A DNA stretch of 64,000 bases from Chryseobacterium jejuense (GCF_900100075.1 NZ_FNEG01000003.1:62001-126000); one strand, 5' to 3'. Counted from the first letter of the stretch, positions 12,970 to 22,747 are shown. Notes: generated by a model from the sequence alone, not told the origin. A program made the numbers and translations.

Positions 12970-13431
12970 ATGGAAACAAAATCAAACGAGATAGAATTGG
13001 TGAAAAACCAGGTCTCCAGTACCATTAAGATTGTGACACTGAATACCGAAGGTATTACCCACGAAGAATCAATGATCTTTCCTAATAACGAAGCCAATTG
13101 CATGAACTGGGTTCTGGGGCATTTGATTTATATCAGAAACCCATTATTGAATATTCTGGGTGAAGAATCCGTTTGGGACAGTGAAAAATTCTCATGCTAC
13201 AATAGAGGAGAAATTGCCTGGGATAGAAAAGATGAATTGATCAATTTTGAAGACCTTAAAGCATATCTCCAACAATCTCAGGGTAAGTTGGAAGCAAAGC
13301 TGGATACTCTTGAACATTTTAAAACAGAAAATATTAATGATATTTCAACCCTTTGTCTTCACGAAATTTATCATGCAGGACAATTGGGCTATCTCCGCAG
13401 AATCCTGGGAAAACCAGGAGCCATAAAATAG
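12970..13431 (+). CDS. DinB family protein with intact metal triad
   Basis: 153 residues, four-helix DinB/YfiT-like bundle. The three His ligands of the family are visible: His51 (LGHLIYIR), His131 and His135 (HEIYHAGQLGYLRR). Known relatives are metal-dependent thiol transferases (bacillithiol or mycothiol S-transferases) or of unknown role. Presence beside VOC and SRPBCC proteins suits a detoxification task, but the substrate is unknown. Confidence 0.85.
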   Translation: METKSNEIELVKNQVSSTIKIVTLNTEGITHEESMIFPNNEANCMNWVLGHLIYIRNPLLNILGEESVWDSEKFSCYNRGEIAWDRKDELINFEDLKAYLQQSQGKLEAKLDTLEHFKTENINDISTLCLHEIYHAGQLGYLRRILGKPGAIK

Positions 13432-13531
13432 GCTATTAAATATAAAGATCTGCCTAATCCGCAAAATCAGCGAGAGAAAAAATATTTACGTCTTTGCGCT
13501 TTCCAACCTCTAACACTTTAAAAATAAAATA

Positions 13532-14056
13532 ATGAATACACCAAAATCAAAAAAAATGGAGCTCATTATTCCGGCTTATAGAATGCACACCCAAAGTTTT
13601 GTAAACGTTTTGGATGGCATTTCGGAAGAAGACGCCTTGAAAAGAATTGAAAACAAAACCAATCATATTGTTTGGATGACAGGAAACTTTGTGAATATGC
13701 GTTATGGTCTTGGCTGGGTATTAGGCCTTCAAGAGCAGGATCCTAATAATGACCTGTTCTTTCAGGGGAAAGCATTGGATGAAAGTTATGCATATCCAAC
13801 ATTAGCTGACTTGAAGAAAAACTTTCATGATATTTCTTCAAAAGTATACCAGAAGTTGTTTGAAGTTACAGACGAAGAATTGGATGAGATCTTCGAAATA
13901 GGGATGAATATTCCTTTCATTAAAGAAACCAAACTCAATTTTGTCGGAATGTGCATTGGCCGTGAAGACTATCTCAGTGGGCAAATCGGTTTGATGCGAA
14001 GAATTTTAGACTATCCGGGAATGAAATATGATGTGGATGAAAACCTTACCTATTAA
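13532..14056 (+). CDS. DinB-like protein lacking the metal-binding His residues
   Basis: 174 residues with the same fold pattern as the previous gene. However, the positions equivalent to its three His are Asn52 (MTGNFVNMR), Arg144 and Leu148 (GREDYLSGQIGLMRR). If the alignment by eye is right, the metal site is lost and the protein is not a metal-dependent transferase. It ends 2 nt before the next hydrolase gene, so the two are probably coexpressed. Confidence 0.75.
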   Translation: MNTPKSKKMELIIPAYRMHTQSFVNVLDGISEEDALKRIENKTNHIVWMTGNFVNMRYGLGWVLGLQEQDPNNDLFFQGKALDESYAYPTLADLKKNFHDISSKVYQKLFEVTDEELDEIFEIGMNIPFIKETKLNFVGMCIGREDYLSGQIGLMRRILDYPGMKYDVDENLTY

Positions 14057-14058
14057 TC

Positions 14059-14835
14059 ATGAACCCAATAGAAAAAGGCTATAAACGAGTTAACGGAATT
14101 CAGTTGTATTATGAGATCTATGGTTCCGGAAAACCTCTGGTTTTAATTCATGGAGGAGGTTCTTCTATTCTGTATGACTATAAAGAGGTTATTGAAAGAT
14201 TGGAAAACAAGTTTCAGCTCATTGGAATAGATCTTCAGAATCACGGACTAAGTGAGCACCGGGATATTCCTGAAACATTTGAACAGGATGCTGATGATGT
14301 AGCAGGTCTTTTAGCAGAACTTAATATTCATAAAGCTTCATTCTGGGGATTCAGTAATGGTGGAAATACAGTAATGCAGATAGCACACCGTCATCCTAGG
14401 ATTGTAGAAAAGCTGGTGGTGGCTTCGGCATTTTATAAAAGAGAAGGCATGATGGATGGCTTTTTCGAAATGATGGACGAAGCTACTTTTGAATCTATGC
14501 CTGAACCTCTCAAAATTAATTTTCTAAACATCAATCCTGACTTTTCTAAGCTGGAAAATCTCTTTGATAAGGATAGTAAAAGAATGCAAACCTTTGTGGA
14601 TTGGGATGATGAAGTACTGAGTTCCATCCAATCACTAACCCTGTTCATCAGTGGAGATAAGGATGTGATGAAACCTGAACATACCATAGCTATGTGGCGA
14701 CTGGTAGAACACTCTCAGTTAATGATCCTTCCTGCTACCCATGGAGCGTATATGATGGCTGATTTTGATGGCAGCCTCAATGAAAATTTAATCAACTTTA
14801 CGACTAAAGAAGTAGAAACATTTTTAAACAAATAA
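14059..14835 (+). CDS. Alpha/beta hydrolase
   Basis: 258 residues with oxyanion motif LIHGGGSS (29-36), nucleophile elbow GFSNGG with Ser99, an acid in SGDKDVMKPEH and a base His in PATHGAYM near the C-terminus. No signal peptide, so cytoplasmic. Resembles epoxide-hydrolase/haloperoxidase-type small hydrolases. It follows the DinB-like gene by 2 nt, suggesting translational coupling. Substrate unknown. Confidence 0.86.
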   Translation: MNPIEKGYKRVNGIQLYYEIYGSGKPLVLIHGGGSSILYDYKEVIERLENKFQLIGIDLQNHGLSEHRDIPETFEQDADDVAGLLAELNIHKASFWGFSNGGNTVMQIAHRHPRIVEKLVVASAFYKREGMMDGFFEMMDEATFESMPEPLKINFLNINPDFSKLENLFDKDSKRMQTFVDWDDEVLSSIQSLTLFISGDKDVMKPEHTIAMWRLVEHSQLMILPATHGAYMMADFDGSLNENLINFTTKEVETFLNK

Positions 14836-14948
14836 AGTAGCAGATTACATTCAATTTTTTCACATCAGGACTCTGGTGTCATTTGTGAAATCATTCGTGT
14901 CATTTGTGTTTCAATAAAACAATACGTAACATTTTAAAATTAAAAATC

Positions 14949-15380
14949 ATGGCAAAATTAAATCCGTACCTAAATTTTGATGGAACAGCTGAAAAAGCTT
15001 TCAATTTTTACAAATCAGTTTTTGGAGGTGAATTCGTAGGCGAAGTTCATAAAATGGGAAATGCTCCCGGTACTGAAAATCTTTCTGAGGAAGAGAAAAA
15101 TAGAGTAATGCATATTGCGCTACCCATTGGAGGAGACCTTTTAATGGCTTCAGATATTGTTCCTAGTTTTGGACAAAAATTAAATGTAGGAAACAATAAT
15201 TATGTTTCTATTTTCCCGGATTCAAGAGAAGAAGCGGATAGACTTTTCAAAGGTCTTTCTGAAGGTGGGAATGTAGAAATGCCAATTGAAGACCAGTTTT
15301 GGGGTGATTATTTTGGAAGCTTTCAAGATAAATATGGTGTTCATTGGATGGTAAACTATAATGAAGAATACGGGAAATAA
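14949..15380 (+). CDS. VOC-fold protein, PhnB-like
   Basis: 143 residues from the ATG at 14949; an upstream in-frame TTG at 14904 is an unlikely start. The opening LNPYLNFDGTAEKAFNFYKS and the closing KYGVHWMVNYN are typical of the PhnB / 3-demethylubiquinone-methyltransferase-like VOC group. The function of this group is not settled. A terminator follows. Confidence 0.88.
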   Translation: MAKLNPYLNFDGTAEKAFNFYKSVFGGEFVGEVHKMGNAPGTENLSEEEKNRVMHIALPIGGDLLMASDIVPSFGQKLNVGNNNYVSIFPDSREEADRLFKGLSEGGNVEMPIEDQFWGDYFGSFQDKYGVHWMVNYNEEYGK

Positions 15381-15402
15381 TCTTATATTTAACTAATTAT
15401 AA

Positions 15403-15434
15403 AAAAGAGATGCTCGTTTTCGGGCAGCTCTTTT
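15403..15434 (+). terminator. Terminator after the PhnB-like gene
   Basis: AAAGAG then TGCTCG pairs with CGGGCA then CTCTTT around a TTTT loop with one internal mismatch, followed by T residues. Confidence 0.75.
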
Positions 15435-15454
15435 ATTCAATAAAAAATTAAACT

Positions 15455-15868
15455 ATGGACCCAATTAAAATAGACATTACCATTTTAGCACCGGTAGAAA
15501 AAGTATGGAATTACTTCAACGAACCCAAACACATTACCAGATGGAATTTTGCCCATGAAAGCTGGCATTGTCCCAGTTCTGAAAACGATCTGAAGGTAGG
15601 TGGGAAATTTAAAAACAAAATGGAAGCAAAAGATAAAAGCTTCGCATTTGATTTTGAAGGCGTGTATGATGAAGTAATCCCTCATGAACTTATAAAATAT
15701 CATATGGAAGATGGCCGTAAAGTAGAAGTAATCTTTGATAAGATTGATGAGAATACTACAAAAGTGATTGAAGTTTTCGATCCGGAGAAACAAAATTCTG
15801 TGGAAATGCAGAGAGAGGGCTGGTATGCTATTCTCAATAATTTCCATAAGTATGTTGAGAATCATTAA
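15455..15868 (+). CDS. SRPBCC/AHSA1-family protein
   Basis: 137 residues, START-like ligand-binding fold. The N-terminus (KIDITILAPVEKVWNYFNEP) and the C-terminus (QREGWYAILNNFHKYVE) are those of the AHSA1 group. Such proteins bind hydrophobic small molecules; some act with toxic-compound responses. The ligand is unknown. First of three SRPBCC proteins here. Confidence 0.86.
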   Translation: MDPIKIDITILAPVEKVWNYFNEPKHITRWNFAHESWHCPSSENDLKVGGKFKNKMEAKDKSFAFDFEGVYDEVIPHELIKYHMEDGRKVEVIFDKIDENTTKVIEVFDPEKQNSVEMQREGWYAILNNFHKYVENH

Positions 15869-15885
15869 AAACATTTTTTGTCGCC

Positions 15886-16143
15886 ATGATCAATTTAGTT
15901 ATCATGTCAAAGAGTTTGAATTCCATTTATGCTTTTAGCTATGATCCTGAGGAGGATTTTCTTCTTGGAGTGATTGCAGTGCCTGCAAGAAAAGCCCTGA
16001 AGAAAGAAAAAATAGATTCTTTGGAAAAACTGTCGGATTACTCTGAAAAGGAGATCTTACAATTACATGGTTTCGGAAAAAATACAGTGATGAAGCTGAA
16101 AGATTATATGAAGGAGCATCAGATGTGTTTTAAAGAAGCATAA
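15886..16143 (+). CDS. Small helix-hairpin-helix / RNAP alpha-CTD-like protein
   Basis: 85 residues (79 if the ATG at 15904 is used). The C-terminal part, DSLEKLSDYSEKEILQLHGF followed by GKNTVMKLKDYM, has the helix-hairpin-helix pattern of the RNA polymerase alpha C-terminal domain. Small proteins of this sort are common in Bacteroidota; the role is unknown. It starts 18 nt after the SRPBCC gene. Confidence 0.7.
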   Translation: MINLVIMSKSLNSIYAFSYDPEEDFLLGVIAVPARKALKKEKIDSLEKLSDYSEKEILQLHGFGKNTVMKLKDYMKEHQMCFKEA

Positions 16144-16286
16144 AAGTAAAAAGACTTGATTTTTTATCGTGTCGTTGCAAATAGATGAATATAATTCTTT
16201 TTGAAGGCAATGACATTATATTTCTTTTGTTTTATGTTGGTCTTCACTAAAGAAGATTTTCTTGCCATATAGCTTAAGTATTGTCT

Positions 16287-16334
16287 TCAATCCGCGAGAC
16301 AAAAATCAAATGTGGTTATTGTCATTCTGAATGC
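16287..16334. repeat. Intergenic direct repeat, unit 1
   Basis: Begins TCAATCCGCGAGACAAAAA and ends TTGTCATTCTGAAT. Nearly the same sequence recurs at 16429-16474. Confidence 0.75.
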
Positions 16335-16428
16335 AGCAAAGCGCAATGAAGAATCTCAAGATAGAAAAATCTCTCGCAAATCTCACAGATCTCGCAGATT
16401 TTTACCCTCAATAATCTGCCTAATCAGC

Positions 16429-16474
16429 TCAATCCGCGAGACAAAAAACAAAACATGGTCTTTGTCATTCTGAA
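16429..16474. repeat. Intergenic direct repeat, unit 2
   Basis: Second copy of the unit at 16287-16334, same ends and a slightly different middle. Confidence 0.75.
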
Positions 16475-16609
16475 TACAAACTAAAGGTTTGCGAACGCAG
16501 TTCAGAAGCGTAATAAAGAATATCAACATAAAAAATCTTACAGAATCTACAGTTTCTACAGATTTTATGAATAAATTGCCTATAAAATCAACCTTAAAAA
16601 TTTAAACTT

Positions 16610-17476
16610 ATGAATAACGATATTTTCCCATGTCTTTGGTACGACGAAGACGCCAAGCCATCTGCAGAATTCTACTGTAAGGTGTTTGGTGGTGAAATTA
16701 CTGCAGATACACCAGTTGTAATGAACATCGATTTATTTGGACAAAGATTAATGCTTCTTAATGGAGGACCTCAGTTCAAAAAGAATGCTTCTATTTCGTT
16801 TATGGTCATCTGTGAAACGGAAGATGAGGTTCAAAAATATTGGGATCAGCTTTTGGAAGGAGGAATGGCTCTCATGGAGCTGGGCTCTTATTCATGGAGT
16901 AAAAAATATGGTTGGGTTCAGGATAAATATGGAGTGACGTGGCAATTGTTTTTAGGCGAAAAGCCACAAGAGCAGAAAATAGTTCCAACTTTGATGTTTA
17001 TTCATGAAAATAATGGAAAAGCCAAAGAAGCGATGGAGCTTTACACTCAAACTTTCCCTCATTCAAGCATTGGAAACATACTGAAATATGGTGATGGAAG
17101 TGAAGGACATCCTATCCCGGAGCCAGCGGAAAATGTTCAGCATGCCAATTTTATAATTGATGGGTACTCATTATTCTGTATGGATAATTCTTACGATCAT
17201 CAGTTTGATTTTAATGAAGGAATATCGATGGTAATAATGACAGATGACCAGCAACAAACTGATAGGTATTGGAATACACTTACTTCAAACGGTGGCAGAG
17301 AAAGTATGTGTGGCTGGTTAAAAGATAAATACGGCTTAAGCTGGCAGATTGTACCTAAAAGATTGATTCAGCTGATGAATGATCCTAATCAGGAGAAAGC
17401 TTATCAAGTGGTACAAGCCATGATGAAAATGCAGAAAATTATTATTCAGGACTTAGAAGACGCATATAATTCTTAA
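16610..17476 (+). CDS. Two-domain VOC (PhnB-like) protein
   Basis: 288 residues made of two PhnB-like VOC domains. The first starts IFPCLWYDEDAKPSAEFYCK and ends KYGVTWQLFLGE; the second starts IVPTLMFIHENNGKAKEAME and ends KYGLSWQIVPK. The tandem form makes a full VOC barrel in one chain. It belongs to the group annotated as 3-demethylubiquinone-9 3-methyltransferase, a name not supported by activity data. An SRPBCC gene follows after 34 nt. Confidence 0.88.
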   Translation: MNNDIFPCLWYDEDAKPSAEFYCKVFGGEITADTPVVMNIDLFGQRLMLLNGGPQFKKNASISFMVICETEDEVQKYWDQLLEGGMALMELGSYSWSKKYGWVQDKYGVTWQLFLGEKPQEQKIVPTLMFIHENNGKAKEAMELYTQTFPHSSIGNILKYGDGSEGHPIPEPAENVQHANFIIDGYSLFCMDNSYDHQFDFNEGISMVIMTDDQQQTDRYWNTLTSNGGRESMCGWLKDKYGLSWQIVPKRLIQLMNDPNQEKAYQVVQAMMKMQKIIIQDLEDAYNS

Positions 17477-17510
17477 GGTTATTTTACCTTTGAAATAAAA
17501 TATAGATAGC

Positions 17511-17939
17511 ATGGAACAATTATCATACGAAATAGAAATTAATGCAGAACCTGAAAAAGTATGGAGTGTCCTTTGGAGTGATATTACTTACAGACAATGG
17601 ACTACCGCTTTTACAGAAGGTTCTTTTTATGAAGGAGCATTAGAAGAGAATAGCATCGTAAAGTTTTTAGACCCTAAAAACAATGGGATGTACAGCAGGG
17701 TTATAAAAGTGATTCCCAATCAGGAAATAACATTTCTGCATTTAGGAGAAATTTATGATGGAATTGAAGTCGCTCAGGAATGGGGTGATGCAACAGAAGC
17801 TTACTTCCTGGAAGAAAATGATGAAGGAACATTATTAAAAGTAGTTATTAATACTCCGGCAGAGTTTAAATCTTTTTTTGAAGAAAAATTTCCTAAAGCA
17901 ATGAATATTGTTAAACATCTTTCGGAAAACCAGCTGTAA
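17511..17939 (+). CDS. SRPBCC-family protein
   Basis: 142 residues with the SRPBCC start LSYEIEINAEPEKVWSVLWS and the C-terminal helix (FEEKFPKAMNIVKHLSENQ). Its N-terminus resembles that of the next gene, suggesting a tandem duplication, although overall they have diverged. Ligand unknown. Confidence 0.85.
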   Translation: MEQLSYEIEINAEPEKVWSVLWSDITYRQWTTAFTEGSFYEGALEENSIVKFLDPKNNGMYSRVIKVIPNQEITFLHLGEIYDGIEVAQEWGDATEAYFLEENDEGTLLKVVINTPAEFKSFFEEKFPKAMNIVKHLSENQL

Positions 17940-17982
17940 AGAAGTCTTTATTTGAAAACAACCAATCACAAAAAATTAAAAT

Positions 17983-18441
17983 ATGGAAACCCTATCGTAC
18001 GAAACAATAATAGATGCTCCTTTACAGAAGGTATGGGACATTCTCTGGGGACCTGAGACTTATGGTCAATGGACACAATACTTTGGTGCAGGATCTTCTG
18101 TCATGAAGTCCGACTGGCAGGTAGGTGGGAAAACCTATTTCCTGAATGAAAAAGGTGATGGAATGGTTTCTACCATAGACAGTCTTGATGAACCTAAACA
18201 AATTGTTTTTAAACATTTGGGAATGACAGAGAATGGAGTAGAAGACACACAAAGCAAAGAAGTCATGGAATGGAGTGGCTGCTTTGAAAAATATTTTCTT
18301 ATTGATCTTGATGGAAAGACAAAACTTCACACAGAAGTTCAGGTAGAAAAAGAATGGCGGGATCATATGAATACAGGATTTACAAAAGGATTGATGGTCG
18401 TGAAGAGTCTTGCAGAAGGCGTTAGTTTCAGTGCCGTGTAA
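17983..18441 (+). CDS. SRPBCC-family protein
   Basis: 152 residues. Start LSYETIIDAPLQKVWDILWG and end MNTGFTKGLMVVKSLAEG parallel the preceding gene, so the two are probably old tandem duplicates. START-like hydrophobic-ligand fold; function not known. The AHSA1-type signature between these ends is intact. Confidence 0.85.
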   Translation: METLSYETIIDAPLQKVWDILWGPETYGQWTQYFGAGSSVMKSDWQVGGKTYFLNEKGDGMVSTIDSLDEPKQIVFKHLGMTENGVEDTQSKEVMEWSGCFEKYFLIDLDGKTKLHTEVQVEKEWRDHMNTGFTKGLMVVKSLAEGVSFSAV

Positions 18442-18549
18442 AAGAGTTTGAATTTCAAGATTTAATGTTTAAAGTTGCCGGTTCGCAACGTAAGTCCTCT
18501 TATCTCAATTCTCTTAATCTCTTAACCTCTTGTCTCAATTCAAAAAAAT

Positions 18550-19008
18550 ATGAAACTATTAGTCATTCTCTTCGGTACATTTATTTTAGCTTTGCTGGGA
18601 ACTATGGTATTTCAGGGAAAAGCGGATCTTATATTTTCAGGAAACCTTGGTATGGCCATTTTTATAATATTTACAGGATTTTCTCATTTTAAATTTCAGA
18701 AAGGAATGGCCATGATGATTCCCGATTTTGTTCCTGCTAAAATGTTTTGGGTGTATTGCACCGGATTTTTAGAAATTGCTGCTGGAATAGGCCTTATGAT
18801 TCCAGCGATTCGTGAAATAATAGCCATTTTACTGATTATATTTTATGTTTTGGTTTTTATAGCCAATATCAATTCATCCCAAAAGAAAATAAATATTTTT
18901 AAAGCGGATTACACAGGCCCTGGAATGCAATATCTTTACTCTCAAAGAATTCCCATGCAGATTATTTTAATAGCATGGACCTGGTATTTCGGAATCTATT
19001 TACATTAA
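18550..19008 (+). CDS. DoxX-like membrane protein
   Basis: 152 residues with four predicted membrane helices (about 1-20, 33-50, 70-108 containing two segments, 128-150). The pattern MMIPDFVPAKMFWVYCTGFL and ILLIIFYVLVFIANI fits the DoxX/DoxD-like family of small inner-membrane proteins, some of which act in redox or sulfur stress. It closes the detoxification cluster and is followed by a terminator. Confidence 0.75.
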   Translation: MKLLVILFGTFILALLGTMVFQGKADLIFSGNLGMAIFIIFTGFSHFKFQKGMAMMIPDFVPAKMFWVYCTGFLEIAAGIGLMIPAIREIIAILLIIFYVLVFIANINSSQKKINIFKADYTGPGMQYLYSQRIPMQIILIAWTWYFGIYLH

Positions 19009-19015
19009 AACATAC

Positions 19016-19040
19016 AAGCAGCTCTTAGGGCTGCTTTTTT
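19016..19040 (+). terminator. Terminator after the DoxX-like gene
   Basis: AAGCAGC pairs with GCTGCTT around TCTTAGG, followed by a T-run. Confidence 0.8.
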
Positions 19041-19181
19041 ATTTAAAAAATTATTCAAAATAAATGTTAATTACTGTAACGTTTTAGGTTTTGAATTGTC
19101 TTATCTATAAAGAAACTGATTTTTTATTGATTGAAATATTGAATTGGGGACTCTGTTTTTTTAACTTTAAAAACGTAAGTT

Positions 19182-21188
19182 ATGAATCTAAATTCCAAAA
19201 TTTTCGGTACAGCTTATATTGTACTTTCTGCTATTATGATCAACGCACAAAATTCTGCAGGTAAACTTCCGGGAGATCCAACACTTCCGTCTACCAAAGC
19301 CAATCTTGAGAAACTGGTATCCTATGATAAGGGAAGTTTCAAATATAAAGTAGAAGATTATTTTGCAAGACCCAAAGCTTCTGCATTTAAAATCTCTCCT
19401 GATGGAAAATACCTTTCTTATAAGGAAAAAGATAAAGACAGCAAAAACCATGTATATGTTAAAGAGCTCAATACAGGGAAAATTACCAAAGCCATTGTTG
19501 AAAAAGATGATCTGATAAAAGCTTATGGCTGGTTGAATAAAAGTCGTTTGTTCTATACTCAGGATAAAGGAGGAAATGAGAATATCCACTTATATGCTGC
19601 GGATGTAGACGGAACAAATCTTAAGGATTTAACACCATTTGACGGAATTACATTAAGCGATATTATTCCGATAAAAGATACTGATTTCGTTGTGGTTACA
19701 ATGAACAAAAACAATAAACAGATTTTCGAACCCTATAAAATCAATTTTGTAACGGGAGAAATGACTCAGTTATTTGAAAATAAAGATGTCAATAGTCCTA
19801 TTGATGGATATATTTTTGATAAAGATGGTAATTTAAGAGGCTATAATATTCTTGAAAACGGATTGACCACTAAAACCTATTACAAAGATTTGCAAACGGG
19901 GAAATTCAATCTTCTGAAATCTGCAGACTGGTCAGACACTTTCAGTATTATTAGGTTTAATGATAACGCTAAGAATAAAGATGAAGCGTATGTAGTGACC
20001 AATCTGGATAGTGATAAAACCAGAATTGTTTTGTATGATCTGAAGAAAAATGCTGTTATCAAAGAAGTATATGCTAATCCTGTGTTTGATGTAAGCTCCA
20101 TAAGTGTAGCAGGGAAGAACAGAAATTATGAACTGGACTATATCAGCTATGAAGGTTTAAAAGGAGAAACAGTTCCGGTAAGTAAATTTTATAAAGAAAT
20201 TGATGATCAATTAAAAGCCCAGTTTGGGGATAAAGAATTTGGTATTGTTTCATCAGATGATAATAATGATAAACTGTTGGTAGTGGTGGGAAGCGACAAA
20301 TCATATGGAACCTACTATGAATATGATACCAAAACAAAACAGACAAAGCTTCTTTATAATCTGATGCCACAGCTGAAAGAAGAAGATATGGCTGAAATGA
20401 GACCTATTGAATTTAAAAGCAGAGATGGATTAACGATTCGTGGATATATTACACTCCCTAAAGCAGCATTGGAAGGGAAAAAAGTTCCTTTGATTGTAAA
20501 TCCTCACGGTGGTCCACAGGGAATCAGAGATCATTGGGGATTCAATCCGGAAACTCAATTGTTTGCCAGCAGAGGATATGCAACGCTTCAGGTGAATTTC
20601 AGGATTTCAGGCGGTTATGGAAAAGAATTCCAAAAAGCCGGATATAAGCAGATTGGAAGAAAAGCCATGGATGATGTAGAAGATGGAGTAAAATATGCGA
20701 TCAGCCAAGGTTGGATAGACAAAGATAAAATAGCCATTTATGGAGGAAGTCATGGTGGTTATGCTACTTTGATGGGCTTAATTAAAACTCCAGATCTATA
20801 TGCTTGTGGAGTAGATTACGTAGGAGTATCCAATATTTTCACTTTCTTTTCTTCCTTCCCGGAATACTGGAAGCCTTACAAAGAAATGGTAAAACAAATC
20901 TGGTATGATCTGGATAATCCCGAAGAAGCTAAAATTGCTAAAGAAGTATCTCCGGTGTTTCAGATTGATAAAATCAAGAAACCATTATTTGTGGTACAGG
21001 GAGCTAATGACCCTAGAGTAAATATCAATGAATCTGACCAGATTGTAAAAGCAATGCGTGCAAAAGGGTTTGAAGTTCCATACATGGTAAAATATGATGA
21101 AGGACACGGGTTTGGAAAAGAACCTAACAGAATCGAATTGTATAAATCAATGTTAGGATTCTTTGCTGAGAATTTTAATAAAAAATAA
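19182..21188 (+). CDS. S9 prolyl oligopeptidase-family serine peptidase
   Basis: 668 residues with an N-terminal signal peptide (to about residue 22, ...IMINAQ), so exported. A beta-propeller region (about 50-400) precedes the alpha/beta-hydrolase catalytic domain (about 410-668). The triad is visible: Ser523 in GGSHGGY, Asp610 in GANDPRV and His642 in DEGHGF. S9 peptidases cleave short peptides, often after Pro. It stands alone with its own terminator. Confidence 0.92.
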   Translation: MNLNSKIFGTAYIVLSAIMINAQNSAGKLPGDPTLPSTKANLEKLVSYDKGSFKYKVEDYFARPKASAFKISPDGKYLSYKEKDKDSKNHVYVKELNTGKITKAIVEKDDLIKAYGWLNKSRLFYTQDKGGNENIHLYAADVDGTNLKDLTPFDGITLSDIIPIKDTDFVVVTMNKNNKQIFEPYKINFVTGEMTQLFENKDVNSPIDGYIFDKDGNLRGYNILENGLTTKTYYKDLQTGKFNLLKSADWSDTFSIIRFNDNAKNKDEAYVVTNLDSDKTRIVLYDLKKNAVIKEVYANPVFDVSSISVAGKNRNYELDYISYEGLKGETVPVSKFYKEIDDQLKAQFGDKEFGIVSSDDNNDKLLVVVGSDKSYGTYYEYDTKTKQTKLLYNLMPQLKEEDMAEMRPIEFKSRDGLTIRGYITLPKAALEGKKVPLIVNPHGGPQGIRDHWGFNPETQLFASRGYATLQVNFRISGGYGKEFQKAGYKQIGRKAMDDVEDGVKYAISQGWIDKDKIAIYGGSHGGYATLMGLIKTPDLYACGVDYVGVSNIFTFFSSFPEYWKPYKEMVKQIWYDLDNPEEAKIAKEVSPVFQIDKIKKPLFVVQGANDPRVNINESDQIVKAMRAKGFEVPYMVKYDEGHGFGKEPNRIELYKSMLGFFAENFNKK

Positions 21189-21210
21189 ACAGGCAATTTT
21201 TATAATTTTG

Positions 21211-21245
21211 GAAACGGAGGATATGATATCTTCCGTTTCTTTTTT
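21211..21245 (+). terminator. Terminator after the S9 peptidase
   Basis: GAAACGGA with TCCGTTTC, inner GATAT with ATATC, then a run of six T. Confidence 0.85.
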
Positions 21246-21268
21246 GTCATTGCGAGCGAAGCGATCTC
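21246..21268. repeat. Dispersed repeat fragment (GTCATTGCGAGC type)
   Basis: GTCATTGCGAGCGAAGCGATCTC; a close relative lies at 28396-28424 after gcvP. Confidence 0.6.
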
Positions 21269-21733
21269 TATAAAAATTAAATGTTGAGGTTGGAAAATGC
21301 AAAGGTGCAAAGAGGATTGACAGCCTGTGTGTTTTAAGGCGCAAAGATTTTATCTGTGATAAAATTTGTTTTTCCATAGGTAAATGAATTACTAATGGTT
21401 TTTGTCATTCAGAGCGCAACGGAGTGAAGCGTGGAATCTAAATTTCTCTTGCAGATAACGCAGATATTTAACTTCATAAGTTATTGTTTCTTCCACAGAT
21501 GAATGGAAGTCATAACCTAGTTTTGTCATTCAGAGCACAGACAGGAAGTCTGCTAATAAGGTTCAGAAATGAAGCGTGAAATCTCATCATCCATAATCTT
21601 AATCAATATCATTCATCATTTATCACTCATCATCCATAATTTAAAACTCCGATAAATAAAAGAAAAACTGAAATTCCGGAAAAATATTTTAAATTTATTA
21701 AAGTAAAACTAAAAGGATAGCCGTCATAGAAGT

Positions 21734-22312
21734 ATGGAGGTTGTCGAAAAAATAACAATGCCACAGAAGGATAAAGAAAGCATCATCTCACAGACCGTTT
21801 CCAATTACGGAGGAAAGCTGATGTCTTATATTCGTCCCAAAGTGAAAAACACGGAGGATGCAGAAGATATTCTGCAGGAAGTGTGGTATCAGTTCAGCAG
21901 TCTTACCAATCTTTCCGAAATTGTGAATGTTGGTGGGTGGCTGTACAGGGTAACGGCGAATAAAATTACAGACCGTTATCGTAAAAAGAAAACAGAAAAT
22001 CTTGAAGATTTCGTCTATGAAGACGAAGACGGAAGCTTTTCCATCAAAGATATTTTATTGATGGACGAAAGTGCAGGCCCTGAAGTGAAGATGTTTCAGG
22101 ATGAAATCTGGAAAAAACTGTTTGAAGCACTTGATGAACTTCCCGAAAAACAAAGGCTGGTCTACGTAGAAAACGAACTCAACGACAAAACCCTCCAGGA
22201 GATCGCCGATGAACAGGGAGAAAACATCAAGACCATCATCAGTAGAAAAAACTATGCTGTGAAGCATTTGAGAAACAGATTGAGAAGATTATACGAAGAT
22301 TTAAAAAGTTAG
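21734..22312 (+). CDS. ECF-type RNA polymerase sigma factor
   Basis: 192 residues with region 2 (EDAEDILQEVWYQFSSL, from about residue 42) and region 4 (LPEKQRLVYVENELNDKTLQ then EIADEQGENIKTIISRKNYA, about 136-175). The length and layout are those of group 4 sigma factors. No classic anti-sigma gene follows; instead two small membrane proteins do, which may form the sensing part. ATG at 21758 is an alternative start. Confidence 0.9.
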   Translation: MEVVEKITMPQKDKESIISQTVSNYGGKLMSYIRPKVKNTEDAEDILQEVWYQFSSLTNLSEIVNVGGWLYRVTANKITDRYRKKKTENLEDFVYEDEDGSFSIKDILLMDESAGPEVKMFQDEIWKKLFEALDELPEKQRLVYVENELNDKTLQEIADEQGENIKTIISRKNYAVKHLRNRLRRLYEDLKS

Positions 22313-22323
22313 AAAAAGAAATT

Positions 22324-22656
22324 ATGAATTATAAACACAAAAAAGGCTGGATTTTTTTATTGTTATGTCCACCATTAATCCTCCTAGCCGTTACCTGGAT
22401 TGTAATGTCGCTTTGGAATTGTCTGCTTCCGGAAATTTTAGGAGTAAAATCCATTACATTCTGGCAGGCGATGGGAATCCTGATCTTAAGTAAAATTCTT
22501 TTCGGAGGTTTTCATTTTGGAAAAGGAATGAGAGATTTCAAAGAACGAAAAATGAGGGAGAAAATGGAAGGGTTATCGCCTGAAGAGAAAGAAAAATTTA
22601 AAGAAGCCTGGAGAAATAGATGTTCCGGCGGATTCTTCAACAGAAATAACGAATAA
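22324..22656 (+). CDS. Small two-helix membrane protein linked to the sigma factor
   Basis: 110 residues, 11 nt after the sigma gene, so probably the same operon. Two membrane helices (about 10-30 and 43-62) are followed by a highly charged helix (MRDFKERKMREKMEGLSPEE) and a Cys-bearing tail (RNRCSGGFF). The LSPEEKEKFKEAW segment recalls periplasmic metal- or stress-sensing helical proteins, but this is weak. A possible regulator partner of the sigma factor. Confidence 0.7.
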   Translation: MNYKHKKGWIFLLLCPPLILLAVTWIVMSLWNCLLPEILGVKSITFWQAMGILILSKILFGGFHFGKGMRDFKERKMREKMEGLSPEEKEKFKEAWRNRCSGGFFNRNNE

Positions 22657-22747
22657 TTTAAAAATTTTAAAGAAGTAGTAAAGTAAAATTAAAATTCATT
22701 CGTCTCTATAAAAAACAAGAAGTAGTAAAATTTAAAATTTTGAAAAA

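Larger units (their letters stand above)
16144..16609. other. Gene-free stretch rich in intergenic repeats
   Basis: No coding potential seen over 466 bases. Contains two direct copies of one unit (16287-16334 and 16429-16474) and fragments of GTCATTCTGAAT-type and CAGATCTCGCAGATT-type repeats. Confidence 0.65.
21189..21733. other. Gene-free stretch with dispersed repeats
   Basis: No gene over 545 bases apart from the terminator. Contains three pieces of a family that begins TTGTCATT(G/C): 21246-21268, 21402-21440 and 21522-21590. It also has CAAAGGTGCAAAGAGG-type and ATCATTCATCATTTATCA-type low-complexity strings. Confidence 0.6.

Noticed and set aside
15485..15874. 129-codon minus frame
   Set aside because: Antisense shadow of a clear SRPBCC gene.
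18465..18692. 75-codon frame before the DoxX-like gene
   Set aside because: Starts in repeat-like sequence and overlaps the DoxX-like gene in another frame.
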